DNA of 12,781 nucleotides from the NCBI GenBank assembly GCA_002786505.1, contig PCTK01000014.1:1-12781 (forward strand), read 5' to 3'. Positions 1 through 5,610 of the stretch are shown here, piece by piece. The DNA is from Nitrospinae bacterium CG22_combo_CG10-13_8_21_14_all_47_10 (GTDB lineage: Bacteria > Nitrospinota > Nitrospinia > Nitrospinales > VA-1). How positions within the stretch are numbered: position 1 is the stretch's first letter; each line of letters begins with the position of its first letter. The notes below the pieces were generated by a model, which worked only from the letters and a program-made list of their open reading frames with translations, was not told the origin of the DNA and did no database searches. The position numbers were made by a program, and so were the translations under genes.

Positions 1-168
1 GTCCCGGAAAAAGATGCGGTGAAGCTTAAGGATATGAAATTCAACTTGCCCTTTTTTAAAGTGGTGATCGAACTTGAAATGCTCGAAGGACGCGAAGCCT
101 TCAACAAACAACTGCTCGGCGCAGGGTCAGCAAGAAAACGGTCAACGGCCCGTGGCAACAGGCAATAA
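1..168 (+). CDS. 3' end of an unrecognised protein gene, possibly frameshifted
   Basis: Frame 1 is open from the first base to a TAA at 166-168 and gives the last 55 residues of a protein whose start lies outside the window. The visible part (VPEKDAVKLKDMKFN at its start) is charged, with a short hydrophobic stretch (LPFFKVVIELEML), and I recognise no family. The final 15 residues are low-quality basic sequence (SARKRSTARGNRQ). Frame 3 is open from 78 to a TGA at 210-212 and reads more like normal protein (VSKKTVNGPWQQAITVYGW); that stop would sit only 6 bases before the next ATG. A one-base frameshift somewhere in about 100-125 is therefore possible. The reading frame is likely real, but the function is unknown. 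Confidence 0.5.
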   Translation, partial: VPEKDAVKLKDMKFNLPFFKVVIELEMLEGREAFNKQLLGAGSARKRSTARGNRQ

Positions 169-218
169 CTGTTTATGGCTGGAAAAAGAGTTACCGCTAT
201 TTATCTCCCTGATTTTCC

Positions 219-677
219 ATGACCGATTTTAAATCCCTCAGTTCGAATCAACGGTTTGCATTGAATATTCTTGTTCCCATGCTTTACCTGTTTCCTTTGA
301 TCTTTGCTTATCTGAGCCCGAAAAATTTTGGCTTCGGGTTTCGAGGCCTGGTTTATGCGGGTTTGTCTATTGGTGCGGCAGGTGTTTTGTTGTGGATGGC
401 CGCAATGTGGAGGCTGGGTTCCTCGCTTGCCGTCCTGCCAGGGACAGATCAATTGGTCACCAAGGGGGTTTACCGGGTTTTTCGTCACCCCATTTATATA
501 GGCATTGTTTTGACATTGACTGGACTGTTTGTGGCCTGTGGTTCTGTGCCCTGTCTGGTTTATGTTCTGCTGGTGGTGATCCCTTTGAATATCTTCCGGG
601 CCAGAGCAGAGGAGAAAGTTTTGTTGGAGCAATTGGGGTCTGCCTACCAACAGTACCGTGATTCCACAGTTTTTTAA
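219..677 (+). CDS. Isoprenylcysteine carboxyl methyltransferase (ICMT/PEMT-like) family membrane protein
   Basis: A 152-residue integral membrane protein with about four hydrophobic segments (roughly residues 14-31, 43-63, 92-107 and 109-127). The family signature is present: GVYRVFRHPIYIG at 83-95, with the Arg-His-Pro-x-Tyr core at 89-93, then RARAEE at 127-132 and a Tyr-x-x-Tyr near the C-terminus (143-146). In this family the RHP loop and the Glu pair bind S-adenosylmethionine; bacterial members methylate small or lipid-like substrates in the membrane, and most have no known substrate. The usual tail after the last Tyr pair is a few residues longer, so the end at Phe152 is slightly short. 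No Shine-Dalgarno motif precedes ATG 219, which suggests coupling to the upstream gene. The next gene begins 8 bases after the stop, so the two are probably co-transcribed. The family call is secure; the substrate is unknown. Confidence 0.85.
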   Translation: MTDFKSLSSNQRFALNILVPMLYLFPLIFAYLSPKNFGFGFRGLVYAGLSIGAAGVLLWMAAMWRLGSSLAVLPGTDQLVTKGVYRVFRHPIYIGIVLTLTGLFVACGSVPCLVYVLLVVIPLNIFRARAEEKVLLEQLGSAYQQYRDSTVF

Positions 678-685
678 AACGCGCT

Positions 686-1906
686 ATGGCATTGAGAATA
701 AAATTCCGGGCTTTGTTGACCATGGGGGGGGACCCCATTGAAAACGGTGTGCTGACTGTTGATAAAGGCGCCATTGTCGAGATTGCAACCCAACCGGAAA
801 ATGCCCCTGCTACTTTGGATCTTTCCGACTGCCTGCTCATGCCGGGGTTTGTCAACGCTCATTGCCACCTCAGTTTGACCGCCCTGGAAAAAAAAATTGC
901 TCCTCCTGATTCATTTGCAGAGTGGGTGCGTGCGTTGATTTCCTTGAATTCCAGCCTGGATAACGAAAGCCGAATTCAGGGAATGCGTTCTGGCGCGGAA
1001 GTTATGAGACGCTCCGGAGTGACTGCGTTGGGAGATTTTGTTGCTGATCCTGAGCTTTTGCAAGCGGTGGGTGATTTGGGTTTTAGGTCGGTGTTGTTTT
1101 TGGAGGCCATTGGGTTTCGCTCCGAAAAAGCACAGGCGCTCTGCGAAGAATTGGAAAAAGTTTTAATACGCGGAGGATTTTCCCCGCTTTGCCAATTGGG
1201 TTTGGCTCCGCATGCTCCCTATTCTGTTTCTCCGGATCTGTTCCGGTGTTTGGCGCAACTTGCGCAGAAATTTCATTGCCCGATTTCTTGCCATGTTGCA
1301 GAGATTAAAGAAGAGTCCCGGTTCCTTGTGCTTGGTGATGATTCACTGGAGGAACTTTTGAAGGAACGATCTGCCTGGGATCCAAAATGGCAACCCCCTT
1401 ATAAGTCCCCTGTGCAATACCTTTCTTCTCTAGGGATTTTGGATCGTCTTATTGCCGTGCACTGCAATTTTGTCGCGGACGATCTTGAAATTATGGCAAA
1501 GAAAAAAGTCAGCGCGGTTTTTTGTCCGCAGAGCACAGCGTGGTTTGGCCGGAAACAGTTTATGCCGGTTCGCGCTTTACTGGACCGGGGGGTGACCGTA
1601 GCTCTTGGAACAGACTCGCTAGCGAGCAATGATTCTCTCAACTTTCTGGACGAGTTGCGCATGGCAGATAAACTTTTGCCGGATGTCAGCCGAAAGGAAA
1701 TACTCACCATGGCAACCCGCGGAGGAGCAGAAGCCTTGGGGTTGCAATGCGGCACCCTCATGCCTGGGCAAAAGGCCGATTTGATAGGATTTCGAGTTCC
1801 TCCTTTTTATTCAGGCCCTTGGTGGGATGTGCCCTTCGAGCCTCAACGCCGGGAAGTGGATTTTTACAGGGTAGACGGGAACCCTGACGGCGGCCTTCTT
1901 CCTTAA
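686..1906 (+). CDS. Amidohydrolase, SAH/MTA/aminofutalosine deaminase-like (TrzN/AtzA group)
   Basis: A 406-residue metal-dependent hydrolase of the cyclic amidohydrolase superfamily. The N-terminal beta-sandwich strand (residues 1-52) leads into GFVNAHCHLSLTALE with the His59-x-His61 metal pair. Then come APHAPYS (His176), CHVAE (metal His203, catalytic Glu206), AVHCN (catalytic His259) and LGTDSLASN (metal Asp310), followed by the closing strand GQKADLIGF. The set and order match the deaminases acting on S-adenosylhomocysteine, methylthioadenosine, 5'-deoxyadenosine, guanine or aminofutalosine, in which one divalent metal activates water to remove an amino group as ammonia. The sequence does not decide the substrate; aminofutalosine (menaquinone pathway) and adenosine derivatives are the leading options. 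ATG 686 has no visible Shine-Dalgarno, but it fits the family N-terminus and lies 8 bases after the methyltransferase stop, so translational coupling is likely. Confidence 0.85.
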   Translation: MALRIKFRALLTMGGDPIENGVLTVDKGAIVEIATQPENAPATLDLSDCLLMPGFVNAHCHLSLTALEKKIAPPDSFAEWVRALISLNSSLDNESRIQGMRSGAEVMRRSGVTALGDFVADPELLQAVGDLGFRSVLFLEAIGFRSEKAQALCEELEKVLIRGGFSPLCQLGLAPHAPYSVSPDLFRCLAQLAQKFHCPISCHVAEIKEESRFLVLGDDSLEELLKERSAWDPKWQPPYKSPVQYLSSLGILDRLIAVHCNFVADDLEIMAKKKVSAVFCPQSTAWFGRKQFMPVRALLDRGVTVALGTDSLASNDSLNFLDELRMADKLLPDVSRKEILTMATRGGAEALGLQCGTLMPGQKADLIGFRVPPFYSGPWWDVPFEPQRREVDFYRVDGNPDGGLLP

Positions 1907-1927
1907 TTCTTCCTCATCAGCCAAAGC

Positions 1928-1956
1928 TTGACGGGGGGCGGAGGTTTTCGTATAAT
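1928..1956 (+). promoter_or_regulatory. Near-consensus sigma70 promoter for the lipoprotein gene
   Basis: TTGACG at 1928-1933 (5 of 6 to the -35 consensus) is followed by exactly 17 bases and then a perfect TATAAT at 1951-1956. Transcription would begin near 1963, giving a leader of about 30 bases before ATG 1994. The spacer is strikingly G-rich at its start. This separates the lipoprotein gene transcriptionally from the amidohydrolase upstream. Confidence 0.75.
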
Positions 1957-1993
1957 CTATTGATATAAAAAGAATTATTTGATTTGGAAGCGT

Positions 1994-2440
1994 ATGCCAG
2001 GATTGATGAAAATCATTGGGATGGCGGGGGTGGTGTTTTTTCTTTCTGCCTGCGGGATCAAAGGTGGAGGGAAATCTCCCTTACGTTTCAAGCAGATAAC
2101 CCCTGCTATGGAATTGGAAATGGAAACACTCATTCGGGCAGGGTGTGACAAGGAATACGAGTATTTTGACCGGGATATTGCCATGCTTTACTCGGTGATA
2201 CCTGGAGGGGGGCAATGGTATACGGGCGAGACCCGCAAGGCATGGATTTATTTAATGTCTTTCCCCTTAATAGTTCCTTATATTATTTCCTTTCAGGATG
2301 CGCAGAATTCGGTCGACTATTATAATTTCCGTTATACAGCTCATTTCTGCAAAACCAAGCTTCAGGCAACACAAAAATTGCAAGGTAAGGACTATTTGAG
2401 GGAGTTCCCGGCGAAAAGTGGGAAAAAAATAGTCCAGTAG
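1994..2440 (+). CDS. Small lipoprotein with a PGGGQWYTG motif (TM2/DUF5683-like)
   Basis: A 148-residue predicted lipoprotein. A short basic start (Lys6), a hydrophobic core and the lipobox LSAC ending at Cys20 indicate cleavage and acylation by the Lgt/Lsp pathway. Residues 69-78 (IPGGGQWYTG) followed by a hydrophobic stretch (residues 83-100) resemble the Pro-Gly-x-Gly-Gln-x-Tyr-x-Gly motif of TM2 and DUF5683-type small membrane proteins; the match is from memory and is a family hint only. Later residues carry Tyr-Tyr-x-Phe (109-112) and a Lys-rich tail. Starts at ATG 1994 and ATG 2006 (residue 5) each have a weak purine-rich motif 3 bases upstream, and both keep the signal peptide. The gene has its own strong promoter at 1928-1956. 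Function unknown. Confidence 0.75.
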   Translation: MPGLMKIIGMAGVVFFLSACGIKGGGKSPLRFKQITPAMELEMETLIRAGCDKEYEYFDRDIAMLYSVIPGGGQWYTGETRKAWIYLMSFPLIVPYIISFQDAQNSVDYYNFRYTAHFCKTKLQATQKLQGKDYLREFPAKSGKKIVQ

Positions 2441-2706
2441 GGCTTTTGGCTGGAACCAGTTTTAAAAGTAGGCGGGCTGGATAAGATGGGTGGGGGGAGT
2501 TGGTTTTTTCGGCAATAGAGAAAAAAAAGAAAAAAATCTGGTATTTGAGAATTTTCGATGTTAAGATTCTTCGCTTAATGTGCAGATGGGATGATTTTTT
2601 CCTGTTAAAATACAACCGGCCATGTTATAGTGTGTCACAATATCACCCTTTCGCGGCATACATCCTGTTTATCTAAACAATAATAGCTGAAAACCTCCGA
2701 TTTTTA
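2441..2706. other. Non-coding gap upstream of the tRNA cluster
   Basis: No credible gene on either strand. It contains a purine-rich tract (about 2517-2537) and, at 2627-2643, a 17-base dyad described in the next feature. No convincing intrinsic terminator for the lipoprotein gene is visible; CTGGAACCAG at about 2450-2459 is too short to count. Confidence 0.6.
2627..2643. promoter_or_regulatory. 17-base operator-like dyad
   Basis: ATAGTGTGTCACAATAT is a dyad of the form ATA-n-TGTG-n-CACA-n-TAT, with every fixed position paired. It overlaps a possible -10 hexamer, TATAGT at 2626-2631, though no good -35 lies at the right distance. Odd-length palindromes of this size are typical of dimeric repressor sites. 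No regulator can be named. Confidence 0.35.
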
Positions 2707-2735
2707 TTGAAACTTTGAAAATCAAAGTGTACTAT
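2707..2735 (+). promoter_or_regulatory. Probable promoter of the tRNA cluster, with a dyad in the spacer
   Basis: TTGAAA at 2707-2712 (4 of 6 to -35) and TACTAT at 2730-2735 (4 of 6 to -10) are 17 bases apart. The -10 is followed by GGGGG, a GC-rich discriminator as seen in stringently controlled stable-RNA promoters. Transcription would start near 2742, about 14 bases before the first tRNA. The spacer is nearly filled by a perfect inverted repeat, ACTTTGA-AAA-TCAAAGT (2712-2728). The competing reading is an RNA stem, AAAACCTCC (2690-2698) with GGGGGTTTT (2736-2744), followed by more T residues, that is, a terminator or attenuator. Confidence 0.5.
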
Positions 2736-2755
2736 GGGGGTTTTTTATTTGCTGA

Positions 2756-2831
2756 GCTGGCGTAGCTCAGTTGGTAGAGCAGCTGATTTGTAATCAGCAG
2801 GTCGGGGGTTCGAGTCCCTTTGCCAGCTCCA
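2756..2831 (+). tRNA. tRNA-Thr (anticodon TGT)
   Basis: A 76-base cloverleaf. The acceptor GCTGGCG pairs with TGCCAGC (one G-T wobble at the base). The D arm is AGCTCAGTTGGTAGAGC and the anticodon stem GCTGA/TCAGC encloses TTTGTAA with anticodon TGT at 2789-2791. The T loop is TTCGAGT. Discriminator T and an encoded CCA end the gene. It is first in the cluster, matching thrU of the E. coli thrU-tyrU-glyT-thrT order. Confidence 0.97.
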
Positions 2832-2935
2832 GTTTTAATTGACTGGTTTGAAAAGGATTCTGGTGTTCCGTGACGGAGGTTTTGTCTGGGCAGTAGACCG
2901 ACTATGGGGGTCGGCGGTGGTTTACCCATAATGGC

Positions 2936-3017
2936 GGGGAGGTTCCCGAGTGGCCAAAGGGAACAGACTGTAAATCTGTCGGCTCAGCCTTCGGAGGTTC
3001 GAATCCTCCCCTCCCCA
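2936..3017 (+). tRNA. tRNA-Tyr (anticodon GTA)
   Basis: An 82-base class II tRNA with a long variable arm. The acceptor GGGGAGG pairs with CCTCCCC at 3010-3016 and the discriminator is A3017. The anticodon stem ACAGA/TCTGT encloses CTGTAAA with anticodon GTA at 2970-2972. The T arm is GGAGG-TTCGAAT-CCTCC. The next bases are TCC, so the CCA end is not encoded and must be added by nucleotidyltransferase. The 104-base gap before it contains a small hairpin, CCGAC (2898-2902)/GTCGG (2910-2914). Confidence 0.96.
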
Positions 3018-3045
3018 TCCTGAATTTATTAGGTTGGATGAACTT

Positions 3046-3122
3046 GCGGGAATAGCTCAGTTGGCTAGAGCGTCAGCCTTCCAAGCTGAGGGTCGCCGGT
3101 TCGAGTCCGGTTTCCCGCTCCA
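3046..3122 (+). tRNA. tRNA-Gly (anticodon TCC)
   Basis: A 77-base cloverleaf. The acceptor GCGGGAA pairs with TTCCCGC. The anticodon stem TCAGC/GCTGA encloses CTTCCAA with anticodon TCC at 3080-3082. The T loop is TTCGAGT. Discriminator T and an encoded CCA follow. It matches the third position (glyT) in the E. coli tRNA-tufB cluster. Confidence 0.97.
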
Positions 3123-3157
3123 CCTTTGGTCTTTGGCCGGGTTGGTGAGTATTTAAC

Positions 3158-3232
3158 GCCCACGTAGCTCAGTGGTGGAGCACTTCCTTGGTAAGGAAGA
3201 GGTCATCGGTTCAATCCCGATCGTGGGCTCCA
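3158..3232 (+). tRNA. tRNA-Thr (anticodon GGT)
   Basis: A 75-base cloverleaf. The acceptor GCCCACG pairs with CGTGGGC. The anticodon stem CTTCC/GGAAG encloses TTGGTAA with anticodon GGT at 3190-3192. The T loop is TTCAATC. Discriminator T and an encoded CCA end the gene. In E. coli the tufB gene follows directly; here only 94 non-coding bases separate it from rpmG. Confidence 0.97.
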
Positions 3233-3326
3233 GGTTTTTATTTTGTGGTTCCTGGGATTTGATAGAGATTTTAATTTCTTGCGGCTGGGGGACGGGCCGC
3301 TGGATGCAAAGGTTGGGTAAAAAAAT

Positions 3327-3476
3327 ATGAGAGTTATTGTTCATTTGGCGTGTTCTGATTGTAGTCGGAAGAATTATTCGGGGACTAAAAATAAGAAAAC
3401 CACCACGGAAAGGTTGGAATTCAAAAAGTACTGCAGATTTTGCAGGAAGCACACCCCCCATAAGGAAACCAAGTAA
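3327..3476 (+). CDS. rpmG: 50S ribosomal protein L33
   Basis: A 49-residue protein too short for a 60-codon ORF cut-off. It starts MRVIVHLACSDCS and ends RKHTPHKETK, a clear L33. It is the zinc-binding form: Cys9, Cys12, Cys36 and Cys39 make two Cys-x-x-Cys pairs around a basic loop (KNKKTTTERLEFKKYC). L33 is a small protein of the large subunit near the E site; bacteria with two copies often switch to the cysteine-free form when zinc is short, but only this copy is visible here. The Shine-Dalgarno is weak (AAAGG about 15 bases before ATG). The order rpmG, tRNA-Trp, secE, nusG is the usual one in many bacteria. Confidence 0.96.
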   Translation: MRVIVHLACSDCSRKNYSGTKNKKTTTERLEFKKYCRFCRKHTPHKETK

Positions 3477-3580
3477 AGAAAAATCGGGCGGTCGGGAGTG
3501 AGGTTATGGTCGGGTGTCTGTGTGATCGGGCAAACGGAAGTGTTCCTCTTTTTCCTTGAAACTGGCGTGGATTCCGAATT
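3477..3580. other. rpmG to tRNA-Trp spacer
   Basis: About 104 bases without a gene. It carries a short GGAA-GTG-TTCC hairpin followed by a T-rich run near 3537-3556, too weak to call a terminator. Nothing else is visible. Confidence 0.4.
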
Positions 3581-3653
3581 AGGTCAGTAGCTCTAACGGT
3601 AGAGCATCGGATTCCAAATCCGAGGGTTGGGGGTTCGAATCCCTCCTGGCCTG
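3581..3653 (+). tRNA. tRNA-Trp (anticodon CCA)
   Basis: A 73-base cloverleaf. The acceptor AGGTCAG pairs with CTGGCCT (one T-G wobble). The anticodon stem TCGGA/TCCGA encloses TTCCAAA with anticodon CCA at 3614-3616. The T arm GGGGG-TTCGAAT-CCCTC has one wobble. The discriminator is G3653, the identity base expected for bacterial tRNA-Trp. The 3' CCA is not encoded (TTG follows). It sits 26 bases ahead of secE and is probably processed from the same transcript. Confidence 0.97.
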
Positions 3654-3679
3654 TTGAAACTTGTTGGAAGTTGAGGGTT

Positions 3680-3862
3680 ATGATTACAAAAGCAATTGGG
3701 TTTTTGGCTGAGGTGAGGGCTGAGGTTAAAAGAGTGACCTGGCCTACCCGCGCTGAGGCGCTGGGCGGTACTGCTGTGGTGGTTGTGGTGGTTTTGTTAA
3801 TGGCCTTGTTTCTCGGGGTTGTCGACGCGATTCTCGCGAAGATCGTGCAGAGTCTTATATGA
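3680..3862 (+). CDS. secE: Preprotein translocase subunit SecE
   Basis: A 60-residue single-span SecE, the short form that clamps SecY in the SecYEG protein channel of the inner membrane. The amphipathic helix carries the signature EVKRVTWPTR (residues 14-23), followed by one strongly hydrophobic segment (32-48, a run of valines). ATG 3680 is preferred: GGAAG lies 9 bases upstream. TTG 3671 in the same frame touches that GGAAG and would add only three residues. The stop overlaps an ATG at 3859 in the nusG frame, and nusG follows closely, so the pair is translationally coupled as in other bacteria. Confidence 0.95.
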   Translation: MITKAIGFLAEVRAEVKRVTWPTRAEALGGTAVVVVVVLLMALFLGVVDAILAKIVQSLI

Positions 3863-3879
3863 TAGCTGACGGAGGTACC

Positions 3880-4410
3880 TTGTCCAAAAAATGGTTTGTT
3901 ATTCACACGTATTCCGGTTTTGAGCGGAAGGTGAAGCTGAGTATAGAAGAGCAGTTCGGGCACTCTAATTATAGTGAGAACTTCGGTGAGGTGATTATAC
4001 CGACCGAAGAAGTGGTTGAGGTTCGTAAGGGCAAGAAAAAGGTTTCATCGAGGAAGTTTTTCCCAGGATACATCCTGATAAATGTCGAGATGAATCAGGA
4101 TATCTGGTACATGATTAAAAATACCCCCAAGGTCACCGGTTTTCTGGGTGGTGGGGGTGAGCCGGTTCCTTTGTCGGAGGAAGAGGTTAAATTGATCATG
4201 GAGCAGGTTAAGGGTGAATCCCTGCGGCCCAAGCCGAAATTCTCTTTTGAGAAGGGCGAGAGCGTGAGGGTGATAGAGGGTCCGTTCTTGAATTTCAATG
4301 GGATTGTTGAGGATGTTAATCATGACAAAGGTAAGGTGCGGGTCATGGTTTCCATTTTCGGGCGTGCCACTCCGGTGGAACTGGAATTTCCTCAGATCGA
4401 GCGGGTTTAA
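3880..4410 (+). CDS. nusG: Transcription termination/antitermination factor NusG (TTG start)
   Basis: A 176-residue NusG. The NGN domain (about residues 1-105) begins with the canonical SKKWFVIHTYSGFE and includes PGYILI (62-67); it binds the beta' clamp helices and the beta lobe of RNA polymerase. The KOW domain (about 121-155) includes KGESVRVIEGPF and is followed by the family end FGRATPVELEF (160-170); in E. coli it contacts Rho or ribosomal protein S10. TTG 3880 is chosen because GGAGG (3871-3875) lies 4 bases upstream and the resulting N-terminus matches the family exactly. ATG 3859 overlaps the secE stop and would add seven unusual residues. In E. coli nusG is co-transcribed with secE, as likely here. 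Confidence 0.95.
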   Translation: MSKKWFVIHTYSGFERKVKLSIEEQFGHSNYSENFGEVIIPTEEVVEVRKGKKKVSSRKFFPGYILINVEMNQDIWYMIKNTPKVTGFLGGGGEPVPLSEEEVKLIMEQVKGESLRPKPKFSFEKGESVRVIEGPFLNFNGIVEDVNHDKGKVRVMVSIFGRATPVELEFPQIERV

Positions 4411-4422
4411 TAGATAGTCAGG

Positions 4423-4435
4423 CCACGTGTAGTGG
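4423..4435 (+). promoter_or_regulatory. Small hairpin in the rplK leader, possible L1 control site
   Basis: CCAC (4423-4426) and GTGG (4432-4435) can form a 4-base stem just before the rplK Shine-Dalgarno. In E. coli, L1 represses the rplK-rplA mRNA by binding a leader structure in this position. The stem here is short and I cannot see the full L1-binding fold, so this is only a candidate. Confidence 0.25.
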
Positions 4436-4455
4436 ATAAATAAGGGGATCAGATT

Positions 4456-4884
4456 GTGGCAACAAAAGAAGTGGTAGGTCAGATCAAGCTTCAAATTCCT
4501 GCGGCGCAGGCTACTCCGTCACCGCCCGTTGGGCCGGCGTTGGGTCAGCATGGCGTGAATATCATGGAATTCTGTAAAACCTTTAACTCCAGGACCCAGG
4601 GTCAGGAGGGGAACATCATTCCTGTGGTCATTGAGGTCTACAAAGACAAGAGTTTTTCTTTTATCACAAAATCTCCTCCTGCTTCGGCTTTGTTGAAACG
4701 GGCGGCGGGGATTGCAAAGGGTTCTTCAAATCCGAGTAAGGAGTTTGTCGGCAATGTGACTGAGGAGCAGGTTCGTGAAATCGCAAAAGTTAAAATGGAA
4801 GACCTGAATGCTGAAGATGTTGAGGCGGCAGTGAGAATCATTCGTGGTTCGGCAAAAAGCATGGGTCTGAAAGTTGAGAATTAA
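4456..4884 (+). CDS. rplK: 50S ribosomal protein L11
   Basis: A 142-residue L11, the usual length. The N-terminal domain contains the proline-rich linker and PPVGPALGQHGVNIMEF (23-39); the C-terminal domain contains SPPASALLKRAAG (73-85) and the end GSAKSMGL, which binds the GTPase-associated region of 23S rRNA. L11 anchors the L10-L7/L12 stalk base, is needed for RelA activation in the stringent response, and is the site of thiostrepton action. GTG 4456 follows AAGGGG at 4442-4447, and the protein matches the family from residue 1. Only 24 bases separate it from rplA, as in the L11 operon of E. coli. Confidence 0.97.
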   Translation: MATKEVVGQIKLQIPAAQATPSPPVGPALGQHGVNIMEFCKTFNSRTQGQEGNIIPVVIEVYKDKSFSFITKSPPASALLKRAAGIAKGSSNPSKEFVGNVTEEQVREIAKVKMEDLNAEDVEAAVRIIRGSAKSMGLKVEN

Positions 4885-4908
4885 CCGCAAGTAAGCAGGA
4901 ATAAAATT

Positions 4909-5598
4909 ATGGCAAAACATGGGAAGAGGCATAGGGCGGCCGCGGAAAAGGTTGACCCGGATAGCAAGTATGAATTGAAAGAAGCTTTGGGGCTGGCGAC
5001 GGCTGTTAAATCGGAAAAGTTTGATGAGTCGTTGGATGTGGCTATTCGGCTTAGCGTTGATCCCAGAAAGGCTGACCAGAATATAAGGGGTAGCGTTGTG
5101 TTGCCCAGAGGGACAGGGAAGACCTTTCGCGTCCTGGTGTTTGCGAAAGGTGAAAAAGAGAAAGAGGCCAGGGATGCCGGCGCGGAAGTCGTTGGCGGTG
5201 ACGATCTGGTTGAAAAGATCCAGGGCGGGTGGATGGAGTTTGACCGTGTGGTGGCCACTCCTGATATGATGGGTCAAGTGGGTAAGCTGGGGAAGGTTCT
5301 GGGGCCTCGAGGGTTGATGCCTAATCCTAAGACGGGCACGGTGACTTTCGATGTCAAGCAGGCCATTGAATCTATTCAGGCTGGTAAGGTGGACTACCGG
5401 GTTGACAAGGGGGGCATTATTCATGCCTCTTTGGGCAAGGCCAGCTTTTCAGTGGACGCTTTGGAGGAAAATTTTAAAGCTCTGATGACAGCTCTTGTGA
5501 AGGCTAAGCCAGCTTCCAGTAAGGGGCATTATGTCAAGGGGGTTTCGGTGTCAACGACTATGGGTGTTGGGGTTAGGGTAGCTTATACACCCAATTGA
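4909..5598 (+). CDS. rplA: 50S ribosomal protein L1
   Basis: A 229-residue L1, typical in length. The family signature runs through residues 115-144, with VGKLGKVLGPRGLMPNPKTG visible. L1 forms the mobile stalk near the E site that helps release deacylated tRNA, and in E. coli it represses its own operon by binding the rplK leader. ATG 4909 starts MAKHGKRHRAA; an AGGA lies about 10 bases upstream, a little far. It follows rplK by 24 bases and precedes rplJ by about 55. Confidence 0.97.
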   Translation: MAKHGKRHRAAAEKVDPDSKYELKEALGLATAVKSEKFDESLDVAIRLSVDPRKADQNIRGSVVLPRGTGKTFRVLVFAKGEKEKEARDAGAEVVGGDDLVEKIQGGWMEFDRVVATPDMMGQVGKLGKVLGPRGLMPNPKTGTVTFDVKQAIESIQAGKVDYRVDKGGIIHASLGKASFSVDALEENFKALMTALVKAKPASSKGHYVKGVSVSTTMGVGVRVAYTPN

Positions 5599-5610
5599 TT
5601 GAAAAATTTT

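Noticed and set aside
201..868. Reverse-strand and alternate-frame open frames over the methyltransferase and amidohydrolase start
   Set aside because: They overlap a recognised membrane protein and enzyme, have Gln/His/Pro-rich compositions typical of antisense translation, and show no family motif.
1979..1993. TTG 1979 as the lipoprotein start
   Set aside because: No ribosome binding site precedes it, and the ATG codons downstream give a better-formed signal peptide.
2450..2464. CTGGAACCAGTTTT as a terminator after the lipoprotein gene
   Set aside because: The stem would have 3 or 4 pairs with a 2- to 4-base loop, too weak, and the T-run is only four bases.
2283..2615. A 110-codon reverse-strand frame over the lipoprotein 3' end and the non-coding gap
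   Set aside because: It contains a phenylalanine run made by the poly-A tract and no motif, and it opposes a supported gene.
3661..3684. TTGTTG and TATGAT as a secE promoter
   Set aside because: The spacing is only 12 bases.
3859..3879. ATG 3859 as the nusG start
   Set aside because: TTG 3880 has GGAGG just upstream and gives the canonical SKKW N-terminus; the extra seven residues are atypical.
2732..3963. Reverse-strand frames across the tRNA cluster
   Set aside because: They translate the antisense of tRNAs, producing the familiar spurious tRNA-derived peptides such as GFEPPTLGF and IGIEPMTSSL.
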